Source: Gyromitra esculenta | Taxonomy: Eukaryota; Ascomycota; Pezizomycetes; Pezizales; Discinaceae | DNA length: 64,000 bases | Direction: 5' to 3' | Assembly (NCBI GenBank): GCA_038503075.1 | Contig: JBCAML010000004.1 | Span: 2,315,149 to 2,379,148 of the forward strand | Shown here: positions 35,698-47,469 of the stretch, one piece after another | Position numbering within the stretch: the first letter of the stretch is position 1 | Layout: each line of letters starts with the position of its first letter | The notes under the pieces: generated by a model | What the model was told of the DNA's origin: nothing | Databases searched by the model: none | What the model saw: the letters and a program-made list of their open reading frames with translations, nothing else | Position numbers and translations under genes: made by a program

Positions 35698-38432
35698 TCA
35701 GACATTGCTAGTCTCCGAAACATCGATATTCTCCAGATAATCCTCCTCAGTCGTATTAGCATACCTACTCCACCTTCTAATCTTCTTCCCATGCTTACGA
35801 AACAAAATCGGTATTGGTGCTAGCACTGTTGCAATAATGCCCAGCAGTGTACAAGCCCAGCTAATTTCAAAGCGCTGCAACATCGCTCTTGTCAATAATG
35901 GGAAACCAGCACCGAAGAGCGAGATGACCATGGTACTTGTAGCTAAGGAAGTATTAGTAGTTGTTAATGATTCTGGAATCCAGAAGGAACTTACCGAGTG
36001 CTGAATTGGTGTATTTTGTATACACGTCAATAATATAGTTCAATCCTTGGAGATATATCATTAAGACTCCGACTCCAATGGGTATGCCAGCGATCACCTG
36101 GGGGACCCAAGTGATATGCGGAGAACTAGTCCAACCGAACCAGAACATGCCGATGGGGAATATCACGGCACCAATAATCTAAATTGATGTAAATATCAAG
36201 GTTCTCGAACGTGCCACGGTTGGATAGTGTTGTACCATGAGTGGTAACCTCTCTTCTGGAATCACTTTGCCGGTTTCTCGAATCTTTTTCTTAAATCTAG
36301 TTTTCGTGAAAGAGATAACTATAGCACAACCAATGAATACTCCAACTGCTATACCAAGAAAAGGAAGCGAGCCGACCCCATCGCTATAACCTCGTTGTTC
36401 TTGAAAGGAAATAGGGTAAGCTTCGAAAAAGAGATAGAATATACCATCTGCTTCCTGATTAGTTTGCCCTTGATTAATTAGATATGACCACAAGTGACGC
36501 ACAGATGAACCCGACGTAGAGTGTAATAAGTGATAATATGGGCTCATAGAAGAACATCTCTAAGCTCTGTTAAAAATCGAGACGAATGAGTTCGTACGTG
36601 TGCGATCAGTGTACCTACTGATAGGCTGTAGAAGATAATTGTCCAAAATCTCTCTCGCCGTGTGCTCTTTCTCGTCGAGTTCTGAGTAAAACCCCCACTG
36701 CTTCTTCTCGTGTCGAAGCCTTTTCGCCCTTTGTTGTAAGATGAGAGGAGCATACGATTCAGAGATGCAGAAGAGTCCGATGATAAAGAAGAAGAAAGCT
36801 ATTATGGCTGTGACCCAAAAAGCCCACCGCCAACCAAGATAACTTTTAGTTATAAAGCCACCAGCGATAGGACCAATTAATGGACCCAAGAAAATGGCAC
36901 CTAAACAAGAGGACAACAGCCTTGGTCAATCAAAATTGGTTATAGTACTACTTTGCCTTTCGCGACATGAGATAGTCACGGTTTTGTACCTGAAAAAAAG
37001 CACGCTGCCACCGTACGGTTCACAGGGTTCCAAATATCTGCTAGTGCACCTCCTACAATTGCCAGCGGCGCGGCCCCAAAAACGCCGCCAAAAAACCGAC
37101 ATACTAAGATGGTCCGAAGATTTTGCGCCACAGCTACTGGAATCTGAAAAATTGCAAATATAAAGAATCCAACTAAAAGTGGCACCTTTCTACCATAAAG
37201 TTCTGAAGAAGGACCCCTGTAAATATGTTAACTCTAACACTGGTAGTAGCGACTATAATGATGTAAACGAACCATATTGATGGCCCTAAAAAAAACCCTA
37301 GAACAAATAGGCTTACCCCCAATATCGAAAGTTCCTGACCTACTCCAAATTTCTTCGTAACTGGTGCGTTTACTACTGAAAACACGCTACTTGAAAACGT
37401 GACTATGAAGGTCAACATAGTTAGAAAAAACGTCTGTATATACTTTCTACTCAACTTCCAATTCATTGGATGTTCGGGGTCTTCCACGTCAGTGAATTTT
37501 ATCAGTAATGAGTTTTTTTCTTCCTTCCTCGGGATTTGTAGCTGCAATTGTGGCTCAGGATCCTCCATTCGAGTGATAGCCGTTAGATTACTAGGACATT
37601 CTAATCGCCCTCGTGATCCTTCAGGTTGAGTGAATATTGTGTTTTCCGAAGATGGACTTTCGAGGAAGGATCTTTCGAGATCTGTGATATCTCTGCTTCG
37701 GATTTCGGTGCTGCTTGCGAGGCTAGAACTATATCGATAGAACGATTCTCCTTGGCCATATGTGGATTCATGTCTTTGAACCGAAGTTACACAAGGACTC
37801 TGCATGGTTATAAGTGTATGATCTTGCGCGTCCTGAAAGAATCCCCTCGAGATCTCAGTTTCGGGCAGTGGTGGGTGCTCCGCCGGGGTTATGGCTAATA
37901 CGCTGTTGCGTCTACTCTGACCACTTGATCTTGGAGCAAGGCGATTGGTAGTGGAGTTCAAGGCACAGTCCTCTTGTCCGTGATCATGAAAGAGATCGCT
38001 TGATTGAGAAGAAGCAAACGAAAGAGGTCGGCTTGTATTGGATTTTATTTGCAGGGTGTGTAATGGACTCGAGGATTGACTAGAGTGATGTTTCTGCAAG
38101 GTGTTTTCAAAAGCCAGTTCTTGCCTCCGGAGGCTCTCTTCGACAGATGGTTGGCAGAGGAAATTATAGAGAGTAGTCATATTTCTGCTTTGAAGCCCGT
38201 TTTCGAGGTCTTCTTGATCTGTAGAGCTGGTGATGCTTTCTTGGTAACAACTACTGGCTGATGATGACGGTGAGTTCGAATACGATAACTGAGTCTGGCA
38301 AGCTGCATCATGTAGGCTACTGGGAGGTGGTGAATTGGAAGGCGTCTGTGTTTGGCAAGCTGCGTTATGGAAACCATGCCCAGGGCCGAAATCTGGGAAT
38401 GAGTCTGGAGGATTGGGGAACTGCGAAGGCAT
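35698..38432 (-). CDS. MFS transporter, DHA1 drug/polyamine:proton antiporter type
   Basis: Twelve-helix efflux carrier of the plasma membrane; substrates in the family are drugs, polyamines or organic acids (family knowledge). Minus exons: 38432-37273, 37216-36990, 36900-36615, 36564-36503, 36447-36236, 36178-35995, 35942-35698; six introns of 50-89 bp; 791 residues. The hydrophilic N-terminus (~310 residues, Ser/Gln-rich, with the motif AACQTQ twice) is unusually long. Then come the family marker DPEHPMNWKLSRKYIQ, helix 1, motif A (GPSSELYGRKVPLLVG), motif C (GPLIGPIAGGFITKSYLGWRW), EMFFYEPILSLITLYVGFIYG, YLFFEAYPISF, FWFGWTSSPHITW and SLFGAGFPLLTRAM. The intron at 36448-36502 uses donor GTGCGT; it is the choice that restores the conserved FIYGIFYLFFEAYP. 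The start is the first ATG of the long frame; a shorter start is possible. Confidence 0.9.
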
Positions 38433-38952
38433 GGCCCATAGAGTTTTGACTTCTGCAAAACCGATTCCGATGTTACTGAATGCACCTGGCCATGGCTGGG
38501 AAGAGAGATTTTGCCATCATACATGTAGGTATCATGGCTTCGGCCTGACACAGAGCCGAGGCTAAAAATGCCGCTAATATGAGTTTGACTTGTCTCTCTG
38601 GAGCTATTGGAATTCAAGGATTTCGCTTATCTTTCAGGATTTCTAGCTTAAACGTTTTCACCGTTGCATATAGATACATGTAGCCCAGCTAGTTGACGAT
38701 GGCCATATTATCTTGAGTGCTATATAGACTGTAATTACATGTAGTTGCTTATGCATGTATCCATGTAATGCACATGCGTCCATCCCTGAAGCCTGGCTGA
38801 TCTCGTAATACCACCTTTCTTGATGGAAGTACATGTACATGTACCTATACCATTGAAACATTTCTCTGATTACATGTATATAGAGCCGGATCATAATATA
38901 CAATACTAGCGCGTGCTAATTCTTGCTATAAAATTTGCCCTAATTTCACAGA
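38433..38952. other. Intergenic region dense in TACATGTA palindromes
   Basis: 520 bp upstream of the MFS gene and downstream of the agmatinase. TACATGTA occurs at 38520, 38675, 38736, 38830, 38836 (overlapping pair) and 38871, plus partial copies. No gene. Confidence 0.75.
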
Positions 38953-40415
38953 CTACAGCTCATCCTTAAAACTTCCTCTCATACCATTGCCGTCAAGCCC
39001 TTTCTTCACTAGACTGCTGACCGCTTCAAATACCACCTGAGCAGCAGCTAGCGCTGTAACCTCTGCACAATCATAAGCTGGTGCTACTTCGACTATATCC
39101 ACCCCCACGACATTTAGCCCTTCGACACCCCTCAAAATCCGAATCAGCTCCCTAGTTGTCCAACCTCCCGGCTCTGGTGTCCCAGTCCCTGGGGCAAGAC
39201 CAGGATCAAGGACGTCAATATCGATACTCAAATACACAGGAATTTCAGTACCCAGGGTAGACATGATTTTCTTTATAATTCCGTGCACACCAATGTCGTC
39301 GATGTCGTCAGTTGAGATACGCTCCCAGCCCATGGAAGTATCATCGGTATAATCTTCCCAGTTGTCACCAGAAAGACGGGTGCGGAGGCCGGCGTGGACG
39401 TTTTTAGTGGAGTTGAGGAGAAGGCCTTCAGTGTAGGCAAGGTGAAACATTGAGCCGTGGTTAAAATACGACTGCTTAGAGGGCCAATATGAAGGGAACT
39501 TAGAGGGATGCCAGGTATCAAGATCTAAACATTTCGTATATTATCAGCCTTACCAGAGCTTAGGATGGGAATCTAGGAGACAGACGGGCGTCGAAGTGCA
39601 GCACAGCGACAGGGCCATAGACATCCTTCAAAGCCCTTAACGTCGCAAGCGCAATCGAATGATCACCACCTAATGTGACGAGTATTGGCCTCTCTCTACC
39701 ATTACCCCCGCGTTTGCCTGCTGATGCAGAGAAGTAACTTTGCCTTCCAAGCAACTCTCCAAATGCCTCCGTCATTTGCCGCAGTGCCAATTCGTTATCG
39801 AACGGTGTGATCGGTACTATACAAAATTGAACTAGGTTACTCGCTGGCGAAACTCATATGTGATCAAAGAACCATACTGTCGCCACAATCGATAATACGA
39901 GGCCAAGAAAGATACTACCGCTGTTAGATTTCTGCAGTTAAGAGATCGTCTATGAACTGACCGGATTGACCCCCGCCCTGGCGTTGAAGCTTCTAAACCC
40001 TGTTTGCCTCGCAGAGGCAGCTCTAATAGCTTTTGGCCCAAACCTTGCGCCTGGCCGATAGGTCACCGCCGTATCGAATGGCGCGCCAATTATAGCAATG
40101 TCAAACTTTTCGTCTAGATTGGTTAAGCACTTGACGTGGGGTAGATGGGCAAATGTTGATATTCCCGAAAAAGCATACTATTTACGTCCGCTAGTTACTC
40201 AATGCCTGAATTTCTCAACTAAAAAAAACAACATTCTGTGCATTAAATATAGAGGTGTATTATACGTCAACTTCCCATTTCTTTCGTAATTCTTCTAACC
40301 TTCCAGCTTGTGTTCCCGCTGTCTCCTCGACATGGTGCTCATGGCTGTGGCAGAGGATCCTTGAGAATAGCAGGAACAGCAGGGTATATCGAGAAGGGAG
40401 GTTCTGGAGTAACAT
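38953..40415 (-). CDS. Secreted agmatinase (ureohydrolase family)
   Basis: Manganese enzyme of the arginase/agmatinase family, hydrolysing agmatine or a related guanidino compound to an amine plus urea (family knowledge). Minus exons: 40415-40266, 40177-39962, 39914-39878, 39816-39586, 39524-38953; introns of 88, 47, 61 and 61 bp; 401 residues. Residues 1-22 ([20 protein letters not shown], then LC) form a signal peptide, followed by His-rich HSHEHH. Seen: [47 protein letters not shown], and the metal ligands GGDHSI, HFDAHLDTW and [20 protein letters not shown]. All six metal residues are present, so it should be active. Exon 3 is only 37 bp; its borders are fixed by the conserved CGDIPxTPFDN. 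Extracellular agmatinases are known in filamentous fungi. Two GATA sites lie just upstream. Confidence 0.93.
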
Positions 40416-40478
40416 TTTGCTACGATGAACAGTTACGGATGTGGGGATATCCGACTTTTAATACCCTTGTTGGTGAGC

Positions 40479-40493
40479 TGATAAGCTGATAAC
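40479..40493. promoter_or_regulatory. Tandem GATA sites upstream of agmatinase
   Basis: TGATAAGCTGATAAC: two HGATAR sites spaced 9 bp apart, 64-78 bp upstream of the agmatinase ATG (40415). AreA/Nit2-type nitrogen activators bind paired HGATAR sites (established for the family). Use at this gene is inferred. Confidence 0.5.
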
Positions 40494-41428
40494 AGTGTTT
40501 CACAGAGCCGCATATGCCAAGCTTGCTGCAAGGCTACTTACTGAGAATATCAGTAGCAACCAATTCCACATTTTGAGTGGTCACAACACACAAAACAGGC
40601 TGAAACTATAGGTTTAGGCGTAATTAGGACCGCTACAAAATAAATCATGAAGTTGCGGTGGTTAGGAGCTGATTGTGGGTTAAAAAGCCGTGTCGCAAAA
40701 TAGGGATGTTTGCTATCAAGGTTTATCCAGATCATAGACTCTATTTTTCGGCGAGTGCATGTATGCTCTCCGGGGCGTTCCGTCTCGCATGAAATTGCTG
40801 GGTACTTGTTGCGACCTCTAGATGTATAGGATAAATCGCGAATTTATGTAAAAGAAGTATCTAGGGTTTGATCATATTAGCTACATATACTCTGCCTTTC
40901 GATACCCATCAATTCCTAGTTAGCCTGTTTCCGGGTCTGGTTTGACTCACCTGTTCGACCTTGTCTTACAGCTAGGTTGCTCTGTACTTAAATCCAAGCA
41001 CACGTGTATTTTAGATAACAGACAAAAACAGCTGTCTAGGTGTCTGAAAAGTTTTAGTTGTATTTTTTTAGGGCCCCATAGCCTAAGTTTGAAATCGTTC
41101 CTAGCTTAAGTCTTGGTGGTCTCGTGCTTAGAAGCCAACGGTAACGGGGATGGGGATGAGTCTAAGGTCGTGGATATATAAGTTGATTCTGCGTCACTCC
41201 CTCGTTTTATCATTTCTTCCCCTCATCATCATCAAGAGAAACCTCCCTAGTTCCTGATTCCCATCAACTTTCCTCCTCTTTTTATCCGTATAGTCTTAGA
41301 TAACAACTTTTCCATCACGATTCCTGTTGCGATTGGCTCCCCATTTGTTCCTCCCTTAATTTTTTACGTTTGATAACTAAAACAATTTCACATTCAGCCA
41401 GCACGTGATTCCCTTGTTTCTGCTTTAC
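40494..41428. other. Divergent intergenic region agmatinase / orphan gene
   Basis: Apart from the GATA pair and a TATA box there is no gene. 41200-41400 is C/T-rich on the plus strand with CATCATCATCATC, like a fungal 5' leader. Confidence 0.6.
41175..41181 (+). promoter_or_regulatory. Candidate TATA box of the intronless orphan gene
   Basis: TATATAA inside GGATATATAAGTTG, about 250 bp upstream of the likely ATG and followed by a pyrimidine-rich leader. The position suits a fungal core promoter. Confidence 0.4.
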
Positions 41429-44401
41429 ATGCCACAAACCAGAAAGCTAACACCTAATCTATTTCCAATAGTAATGGGTAAAAAGGCCTTAAATCCCGAA
41501 TGGCTTCAGGGACAAAACATCTGGGCTCAAGAAAGTTTTGCTCCAGCTAGTTCTCAGGGTCCCCCTACAGGAGCGGTAGTGCTTCATGAAGCCTTCCTAG
41601 ATTTTCCAAGTACATCATTAACCGGAATGCCTGGAGTTTTCTCTCGTTCACCGGAACACAAGGACTTGGAGCAGCCATTCCCCATATCACATCAACAAGG
41701 GTCATATGATCTAGCTGTTGAAGACATCCCTCTCTCAGCCAACAAAATCGTTCGCTACATCATATATCCATCTTCGGATATAACAGTGATCCCCATGAGT
41801 CTCAAAAGTAACAACTACTCAAAAATCCAATTCACAAATGACTCCGTCGATGTACAGGATACTGTGTACTCTCTCCAATCTAGGAAAGGAGGAATATCAT
41901 TAATTTCTGGTCTTAGCGTAAGCATAAAACTAGATCTGGTGGTCTGGGATTTCGAAAGGTTTACGCGTGAGGGCGGTATTTACGGAGGTGCTGCTCGAAA
42001 GTTTCAGATCGACGGAGCTGTTTTGCTTGATCCAAAACTTCCAGACCAATTCCGCCCATCCAAATCTCCGGTTTGCCTGCTTGGCATGGATTTCATCATG
42101 AAATATCCATATCTTCTATTTGAACCCAAATACGATGCCCGGGGCGAAATTGATTTTATACTCGCCCGAGGTCCGTTGGTGTATCGACCTTATGGTATCT
42201 CTACAGAGGTCAAAGGGAAGCTTGTTGTCCACATCTCTGCGTGTTACGATGCAGATACAGGCCGAATTGGGTGCGGTGTCTTTTTCAAATCTGGATCTAT
42301 TTTGAACTCATTTTCGGGGGTAAGTAAATATGATAAGGATGGGAATAAGCATGCAAAACAGCTGTGGGAGCGTGGTATATTGATGGGCGTGATTAAGGCT
42401 CTACATATTGTTGGAGCTTTCCCAGCTGGTCACAAGTTTACAGACGTAATTGTTAGGACCGGGAGTCCTCCTATTAATTCCGAATTGTCACAGATACAGC
42501 TCACTAAAGACGACCTTCAGAAAAACTCTAGAGAGGATGGAAATGACGAATTTTTGAAAAATAGGCTTTCTTGCCCTTTACCCAATCGTGATTTGGTGAC
42601 GTATATCTATCGCCAATTCATTCGTAAACAGCCTGGGATTAGGATTCGATTTCATGGATTTAGCACTAACGAGAATTACGACGCCGTGGAGGCCGCAGGA
42701 ATATTGGCCTCAGCAGGTGCCGAGATGGAAGAATTCCATATGGAAAACGAAGTAAAGAGTGTAAATGCTCACAAATTCTCAGATTATTCTATAAGTCAGT
42801 TCAGGGGTCATAAACACACCAGGCCTCACGATATCACTCTACTAAATCACCACAGTGGCTTTGTGAGCCAATCTATCTACGCCAGTCTCGGGCTTGACGG
42901 TTATTTCCACATTCCTAAAGAAAAAGCCCACATAGCATTAAAGGCAGCAGATAATAAAGCGTGCTTGAGTTTATCTAGGGAAGATGTGGTTTTCTCGTTG
43001 GGATATGCGCCTTGGGAAGGGGAAATTGCTGCTGAGCCGAACGGATTTCTTGATACTAAGAATTATGAATATCACGCAATCTCATCAAAGGGTGATTTTA
43101 AGACGCTTAGTGGAATTTTGGGGGAAGATACAGCCAAAGAGTTAAAGGCTTACTTGAAGGAAAATCCTAAGTTTAACCAAGAAAAGGTTTTACAGATTAT
43201 CCAAGGTTCCAAAAGGGAAATTAAAGTTCATGAATTCCTTTCAATGCAAACTAAGGAGTATCGCGAAGGATATTTAAAAGAGCTGGAGCGGATGGGGCTT
43301 GAGAAGGGCTGGAAATTTTGCAAAGACAAAAACTGGAACGGATATTTGAGAAGGAATACAAGGATTTATAATATGAGTAAATATTGGATGCAGCCGCAAG
43401 GTAGAGGGGAGATGCAGATGGGAAGTAGGTGTTTTACTTTGAGCGATGAGAACAAGTTGAGCTCCTGGGGTGAAAAAAAAGGTGCCGAAAAAGTCGGGTA
43501 TGCAGGGAGGGAACAGGGGAGGGAACAGAAGGAGGGGATATTTCGAGGGAACATTGGAATTGAGCTTATTGATGTTACAAAAAGGGTGGGGATATGCAGT
43601 CAGACCAATGGGGAACATAAAGAACCTTATAGTAGACCTCAACTCGAGAAATTTGCTGAGGTTAAAGGGTCTGATACTAACGTTGGCTCGGATCCTAGTA
43701 GCGACTCTAATCCTAATAGTTTACTTCCTTACCACTTGCTTGGTGGCAATTGCAACTATGATTCGAAAGAAAGCTCCCACGAAATTAGAATCAAAAATTC
43801 GGTAGACACCAAAAAGCTTCACAACTCCAGAGACCCACCATACGTCCCTGTGATTGACTGCACTTCGGACAAGATAGAGCATATGGGGATTGGGGCTAGA
43901 GTGGCTGCCAGGCGTCGTAATGACCCACAGCGGCAACATGATCCACATGTTACCTTTTTAAATAGGATTCCCGATAGCGACGATAAAACAGAAGATAACA
44001 GTGGTTCAGACTACAGATACGATGTGAGTGATAGCAATGATCATTCTTCTGAGCTATGGTTGGACTTCGAGGACTCCACAGATTCTGGTGATTCAAGTTA
44101 TATTACCTATTTTAACCAGAAAAAGAAGGATTATGCGAGGAATCTCGATTCGATGAACACCTCCCAACAGTGGAGACCGCGGTTCGGCATTGGGTCGGCC
44201 ACGGTAGCGGGTATTGCGAACGAAGGAAGTTTTAAGTTGGAACACAAAGAAAGCGAAGGGAAAGGAGCAAAAGGATTGATGCCTCATATTCCCGGAAACA
44301 ACAAGTCAAATATTGGTGTTGAAAGAGTGGAGGACAAATGGCCCCCATTTGATTGGATGCTCCAGAATTTTCAGGAGGAATGCCCAGTCATTACTGTGTA
44401 G
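41429..44401 (+). CDS. Intronless orphan protein with possible retropepsin-like and degenerate RNase H-like regions
   Basis: 990 residues from the ATG at 41429; the ATG at 41474 (context AATAGTAATGG) is an equally good start. The frame opens a few codons earlier but only at GTG. I do not recognise the family. Seen from N to C: a globular half, including VCLLGMDFIMKYPYLLFEPK (~residues 210-230), which resembles the tail of retroviral-type aspartic proteases, though no DTG/DSG active site is visible. Then KGKLVVHISACYD..IGCGVFF, a helix MGVIKALHIV and IRIRFHGFSTNENYDAVEAA, in the order of RNase H elements but without most of the catalytic acidic residues. A Lys/Glu helical part (YREGYLKELERMGLEKGW) follows, and the last ~300 residues are disordered (Asp/Ser-rich near 850-890). 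No introns, unlike every long neighbour. Confidence 0.7.
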   Translation: MPQTRKLTPNLFPIVMGKKALNPEWLQGQNIWAQESFAPASSQGPPTGAVVLHEAFLDFPSTSLTGMPGVFSRSPEHKDLEQPFPISHQQGSYDLAVEDIPLSANKIVRYIIYPSSDITVIPMSLKSNNYSKIQFTNDSVDVQDTVYSLQSRKGGISLISGLSVSIKLDLVVWDFERFTREGGIYGGAARKFQIDGAVLLDPKLPDQFRPSKSPVCLLGMDFIMKYPYLLFEPKYDARGEIDFILARGPLVYRPYGISTEVKGKLVVHISACYDADTGRIGCGVFFKSGSILNSFSGVSKYDKDGNKHAKQLWERGILMGVIKALHIVGAFPAGHKFTDVIVRTGSPPINSELSQIQLTKDDLQKNSREDGNDEFLKNRLSCPLPNRDLVTYIYRQFIRKQPGIRIRFHGFSTNENYDAVEAAGILASAGAEMEEFHMENEVKSVNAHKFSDYSISQFRGHKHTRPHDITLLNHHSGFVSQSIYASLGLDGYFHIPKEKAHIALKAADNKACLSLSREDVVFSLGYAPWEGEIAAEPNGFLDTKNYEYHAISSKGDFKTLSGILGEDTAKELKAYLKENPKFNQEKVLQIIQGSKREIKVHEFLSMQTKEYREGYLKELERMGLEKGWKFCKDKNWNGYLRRNTRIYNMSKYWMQPQGRGEMQMGSRCFTLSDENKLSSWGEKKGAEKVGYAGREQGREQKEGIFRGNIGIELIDVTKRVGICSQTNGEHKEPYSRPQLEKFAEVKGSDTNVGSDPSSDSNPNSLLPYHLLGGNCNYDSKESSHEIRIKNSVDTKKLHNSRDPPYVPVIDCTSDKIEHMGIGARVAARRRNDPQRQHDPHVTFLNRIPDSDDKTEDNSGSDYRYDVSDSNDHSSELWLDFEDSTDSGDSSYITYFNQKKKDYARNLDSMNTSQQWRPRFGIGSATVAGIANEGSFKLEHKESEGKGAKGLMPHIPGNNKSNIGVERVEDKWPPFDWMLQNFQEECPVITV

Positions 44402-45226
44402 GATGATCACGTACACGACAGATAAGACAGTTGCCTGGAAGGATCCGCATCGACATAAGAATCTCTAGGGAGAGTTCATAGGAAAAGTACATTTTTTTCT
44501 GTTGATTCGAAGATGGGGGACACGTTGATAGCTGCCTCCTTTTCCTTTCTGCCTATTCTTCCTTTCACGAAGAGCTATTGAGTAGGTTACTTGGCTGTTC
44601 GCTGATATGATAAACACTAAAAGACTAAAACCTGCAATATATCGTTAAACTGATCAAAAAACAAATGCATGCATGTTCTACATCTTATAGCTTTGAGTTT
44701 GAAGACTTGTAGTGAAACTGATCATGGCCCCAAACCCAAATTAGTTGCCTGCGCAATGCTTCTGGTAACCTGCACTTGTTTTATATGGACCAAAAAACAT
44801 ACCAATATAGATGGCAGCGAATTTTCAAACCTAGCTCTACTAACAGGAGGTAGAGAATAGCCTTCAGGAAGTATAACTACCAAAGTGGTTAAATCCCTAT
44901 AATTATATCGACAATAATGAAGCATTAGAGGCATATAAACAGTGCCCCCAGTTCTTCTTTTGTTCACCAACATGTATAAACCCAACCTTATGACTGCCCT
45001 ACTATATCCTAATAATCTAGGGCCCCTGGGTCGATCATAATATCATTCCCAAATTTCTAGACACATGTATGTACCTCCTTTACTCACTCCAAGTAAACCA
45101 GAAGTACTAAAAACAGCCCTTACCTAAATCCTCTATCAAATTATTTTACAACACCCTTATCGTTCTGCAAACAAAACAAAAATTCGCTGTTTCCTCCTCA
45201 AAAGGTACTCAAGTAAAGATCGTTAT
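44402..45226. other. Convergent intergenic region
   Basis: 825 bp between the 3' ends of the orphan gene and the siderophore transporter. A/T-rich. No gene or repeat supported. Confidence 0.6.
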
Positions 45227-47469
45227 TTACTTCTTGGGGGTCTGATCCCAACCAGTTTTATTAGTTCCTTCAACCTCATATTCTTGTTCTCTTGGATCAT
45301 CATTGACGACCTTGCGTCCAGATCCAATAACAGTGCCCTTGACAAGTTGGCCCATTTGATCCAGTTTATGGTTCCTCATGAGCAGTCCCATCGGCAGCAT
45401 CGGAACACAGACACAAACAGCAATAATAAGCAGGATCTTCATCGTCTCATCGTATGCTCTAATAATCGCAACTCTTTCCGGCGTCCCCATTGCATATGTC
45501 TGCGCATGTACCGCAGACCCAAAAATCTGCTTAAGGTCCCCCTTGGCGCTTTCTGGAAGATACTCTGCGAGTTTATACTGAATATTATAGCTCCACACAG
45601 CACCACTGATCGCACTCCCTACGGCACCACCGATCGATACAATTGTTAGAAATAGCGCTGTTGCTAACCCGACTTCTTGGTGTAAGGATGAAGCTTGCAC
45701 ACCGAGCTGGGCGGGGACGTTTGTCATGCCTCCGCCGATACCGACGACGATTTGGGTCCATACGATTTGTGCAGTATTGGAGTCGGAATTGCGGTAGCGG
45801 AGCATTAGACCGATCCCCATCATGTATATGCAGATTCCGACGATGAGGTAGTATTTGTAGTGGGCGGTATACTTGATTAGAAGAGATATGACAATTGAGG
45901 AGACGGTGGAGGCGAAGGAGAATGTCTACGGTTATAACTCAACATAATTCTTGGTAAAAGGCGATGTAAGGTCTTAGGAGGGGAATTTTACTAAAGTTAT
46001 ACGGCCAGCTGCTACACTACCTGTGTTCCGCGCGACCTGGAGGTAGGAGTAGAAGTACGGTTGGAGCGAGAGGTAATAAGCCACTATATCCATTGTTAGT
46101 AATTGCTACTATTTCATTAGATATGTATATTTGTAAGGTGGGCTCACTGAAGTAGAAGAACCCGAGCACGCAACCTGCCATCACTGTCCTATCCTTAAAC
46201 AACCGAAGTGTTAATAATGGAGTTGGCGCCACCTTTTCCCACATCTCCCACATCGGAAATACGATCAAGCAGATACCGCCGACGACTGTTTTTTTCCAAG
46301 AACTAATCAGTCACACACTCCACCATTATAAAATTCGATTCAAAGCGAGTGTTAAGATTAGCTTACCAATTGCTGCGACAAGACTAGGATTTTCCCACTT
46401 CCCGACAGCTGTTCCAGCCAATGTCAATGGTACCAATACCAAACTGAAGCCAGCGACAAGCAACAATAGCCCCATCACGTCCAATTCTGTCCACATGCAT
46501 GTCAAGAACTTGCCAACGCCTTGGGATTTCCATGGGTATTCCGGGACTAAATCAGCTTTATACGCCTTCCGTTGGTTGATCCAGAGGGATATAAAGAGCG
46601 GCAGCGAAAGCACAGGAGTAATAATTGCCCTAAAGAAACCCCACAGCCAAGCCATCAACAAACGAAAAACATCGAGAGAAAAAAGAGTAAAATACATACC
46701 ACATGCCATACCCCCACCTCCAAGGACCTGCCCCCAGCTTCCCAGCAATTTCCGGCCCAATCCAAACTGTGACCAAAAACGGCGTATCAGGCAGCGAAGA
46801 GAGCAAAGCCCGATTCAAAAAGTCCGAAGTATCCGCTATAAAAATCTGCTGCAATATCCTTAACCCAGTCGAGCCAGCGGCATAGAAGATTTGGGCACTG
46901 GCGTAGGCACCAATGCTTTGGGACGCGGCTTGTTGTACGTAGCCTAAGATGTACAGGATCATGGAAATTGCGAATGCTTCTGTGCGCCCGAATACGTCGG
47001 CGACTTTGGCCATTGGAGGTTGGATTACGGCTATATTTATGTTTGAGTATTTCTAGCAAAAAGAGAGTAGCTTGATGGGGTCGGAAGGGGAGTTCTGTAC
47101 CATTAAGGACGCTGCCAATAACTCCCACGGTAGCAAGTAGCGAATGTGATGAGAAAGATGAAGTCGCATTGTAGGCGAGTAAACTAGTGACCTGGATATC
47201 AAGCGATGTACAAAACGCCATGAGGAACATTCTGAGACCATTTCAAATATTTTTTGTCAGCTCACAAGCAAGTAATTCTAGCAGATATCTCCAACAAACC
47301 CAGCATAGGCAATATAAAGCGACTGTCTCGTCCATGTCATTGCCACGGCTTCCGCCTTTATCACACCAGTTTGCGTAACAACACCATCTGACCTGCCCTT
47401 CGAGCCTTTTTTATCGAATTCATCGTGATTGTGAGATTTTGTTGCTTGCTCAAGATCGTTGGGCTTCAT
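45227..47469 (-). CDS. Siderophore iron transporter, MFS (ARN/SIT, MirB-like)
   Basis: Proton-coupled importer of ferric siderophores, usually with 14 membrane helices (family knowledge). Minus exons: 47469-47300, 47231-47101, 47030-46700, 46629-46367, 46285-46148, 46083-45992, 45925-45227; six introns of 64-81 bp; 607 residues, the normal SIT length. Seen: SLYIAYAGMFLMAFCTSLD, YNATSSFSSHSLLATVGVIG, AVIQPPMAKVADVFGRTEAF, TPFLVTVWIGPEI, WRWGYGMWAIITPVLSLPLF, GKWENPSLVAAI, PMWEMWEKVAPTPLLTLRLF, FFYFMAYYLSLQPYFYSYLQ and AAGRITLTFSFASTVSSIV, all SIT hallmarks. The ATG at 47469 (MKPNDLEQ) is preceded by a GTG-only extension, which I rejected. The cytosolic N-terminus (~45 residues) is hydrophilic. 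Iron-type GATA boxes upstream (47853-48224) suggest repression by an SREA/Fep1 factor when iron is plentiful. The siderophore is not predictable. Confidence 0.95.

Noticed and set aside
38177..38617. Alternative upstream start for the MFS gene at 38617
   Set aside because: It lies in a different reading frame from the transporter and no intron joins them convincingly.
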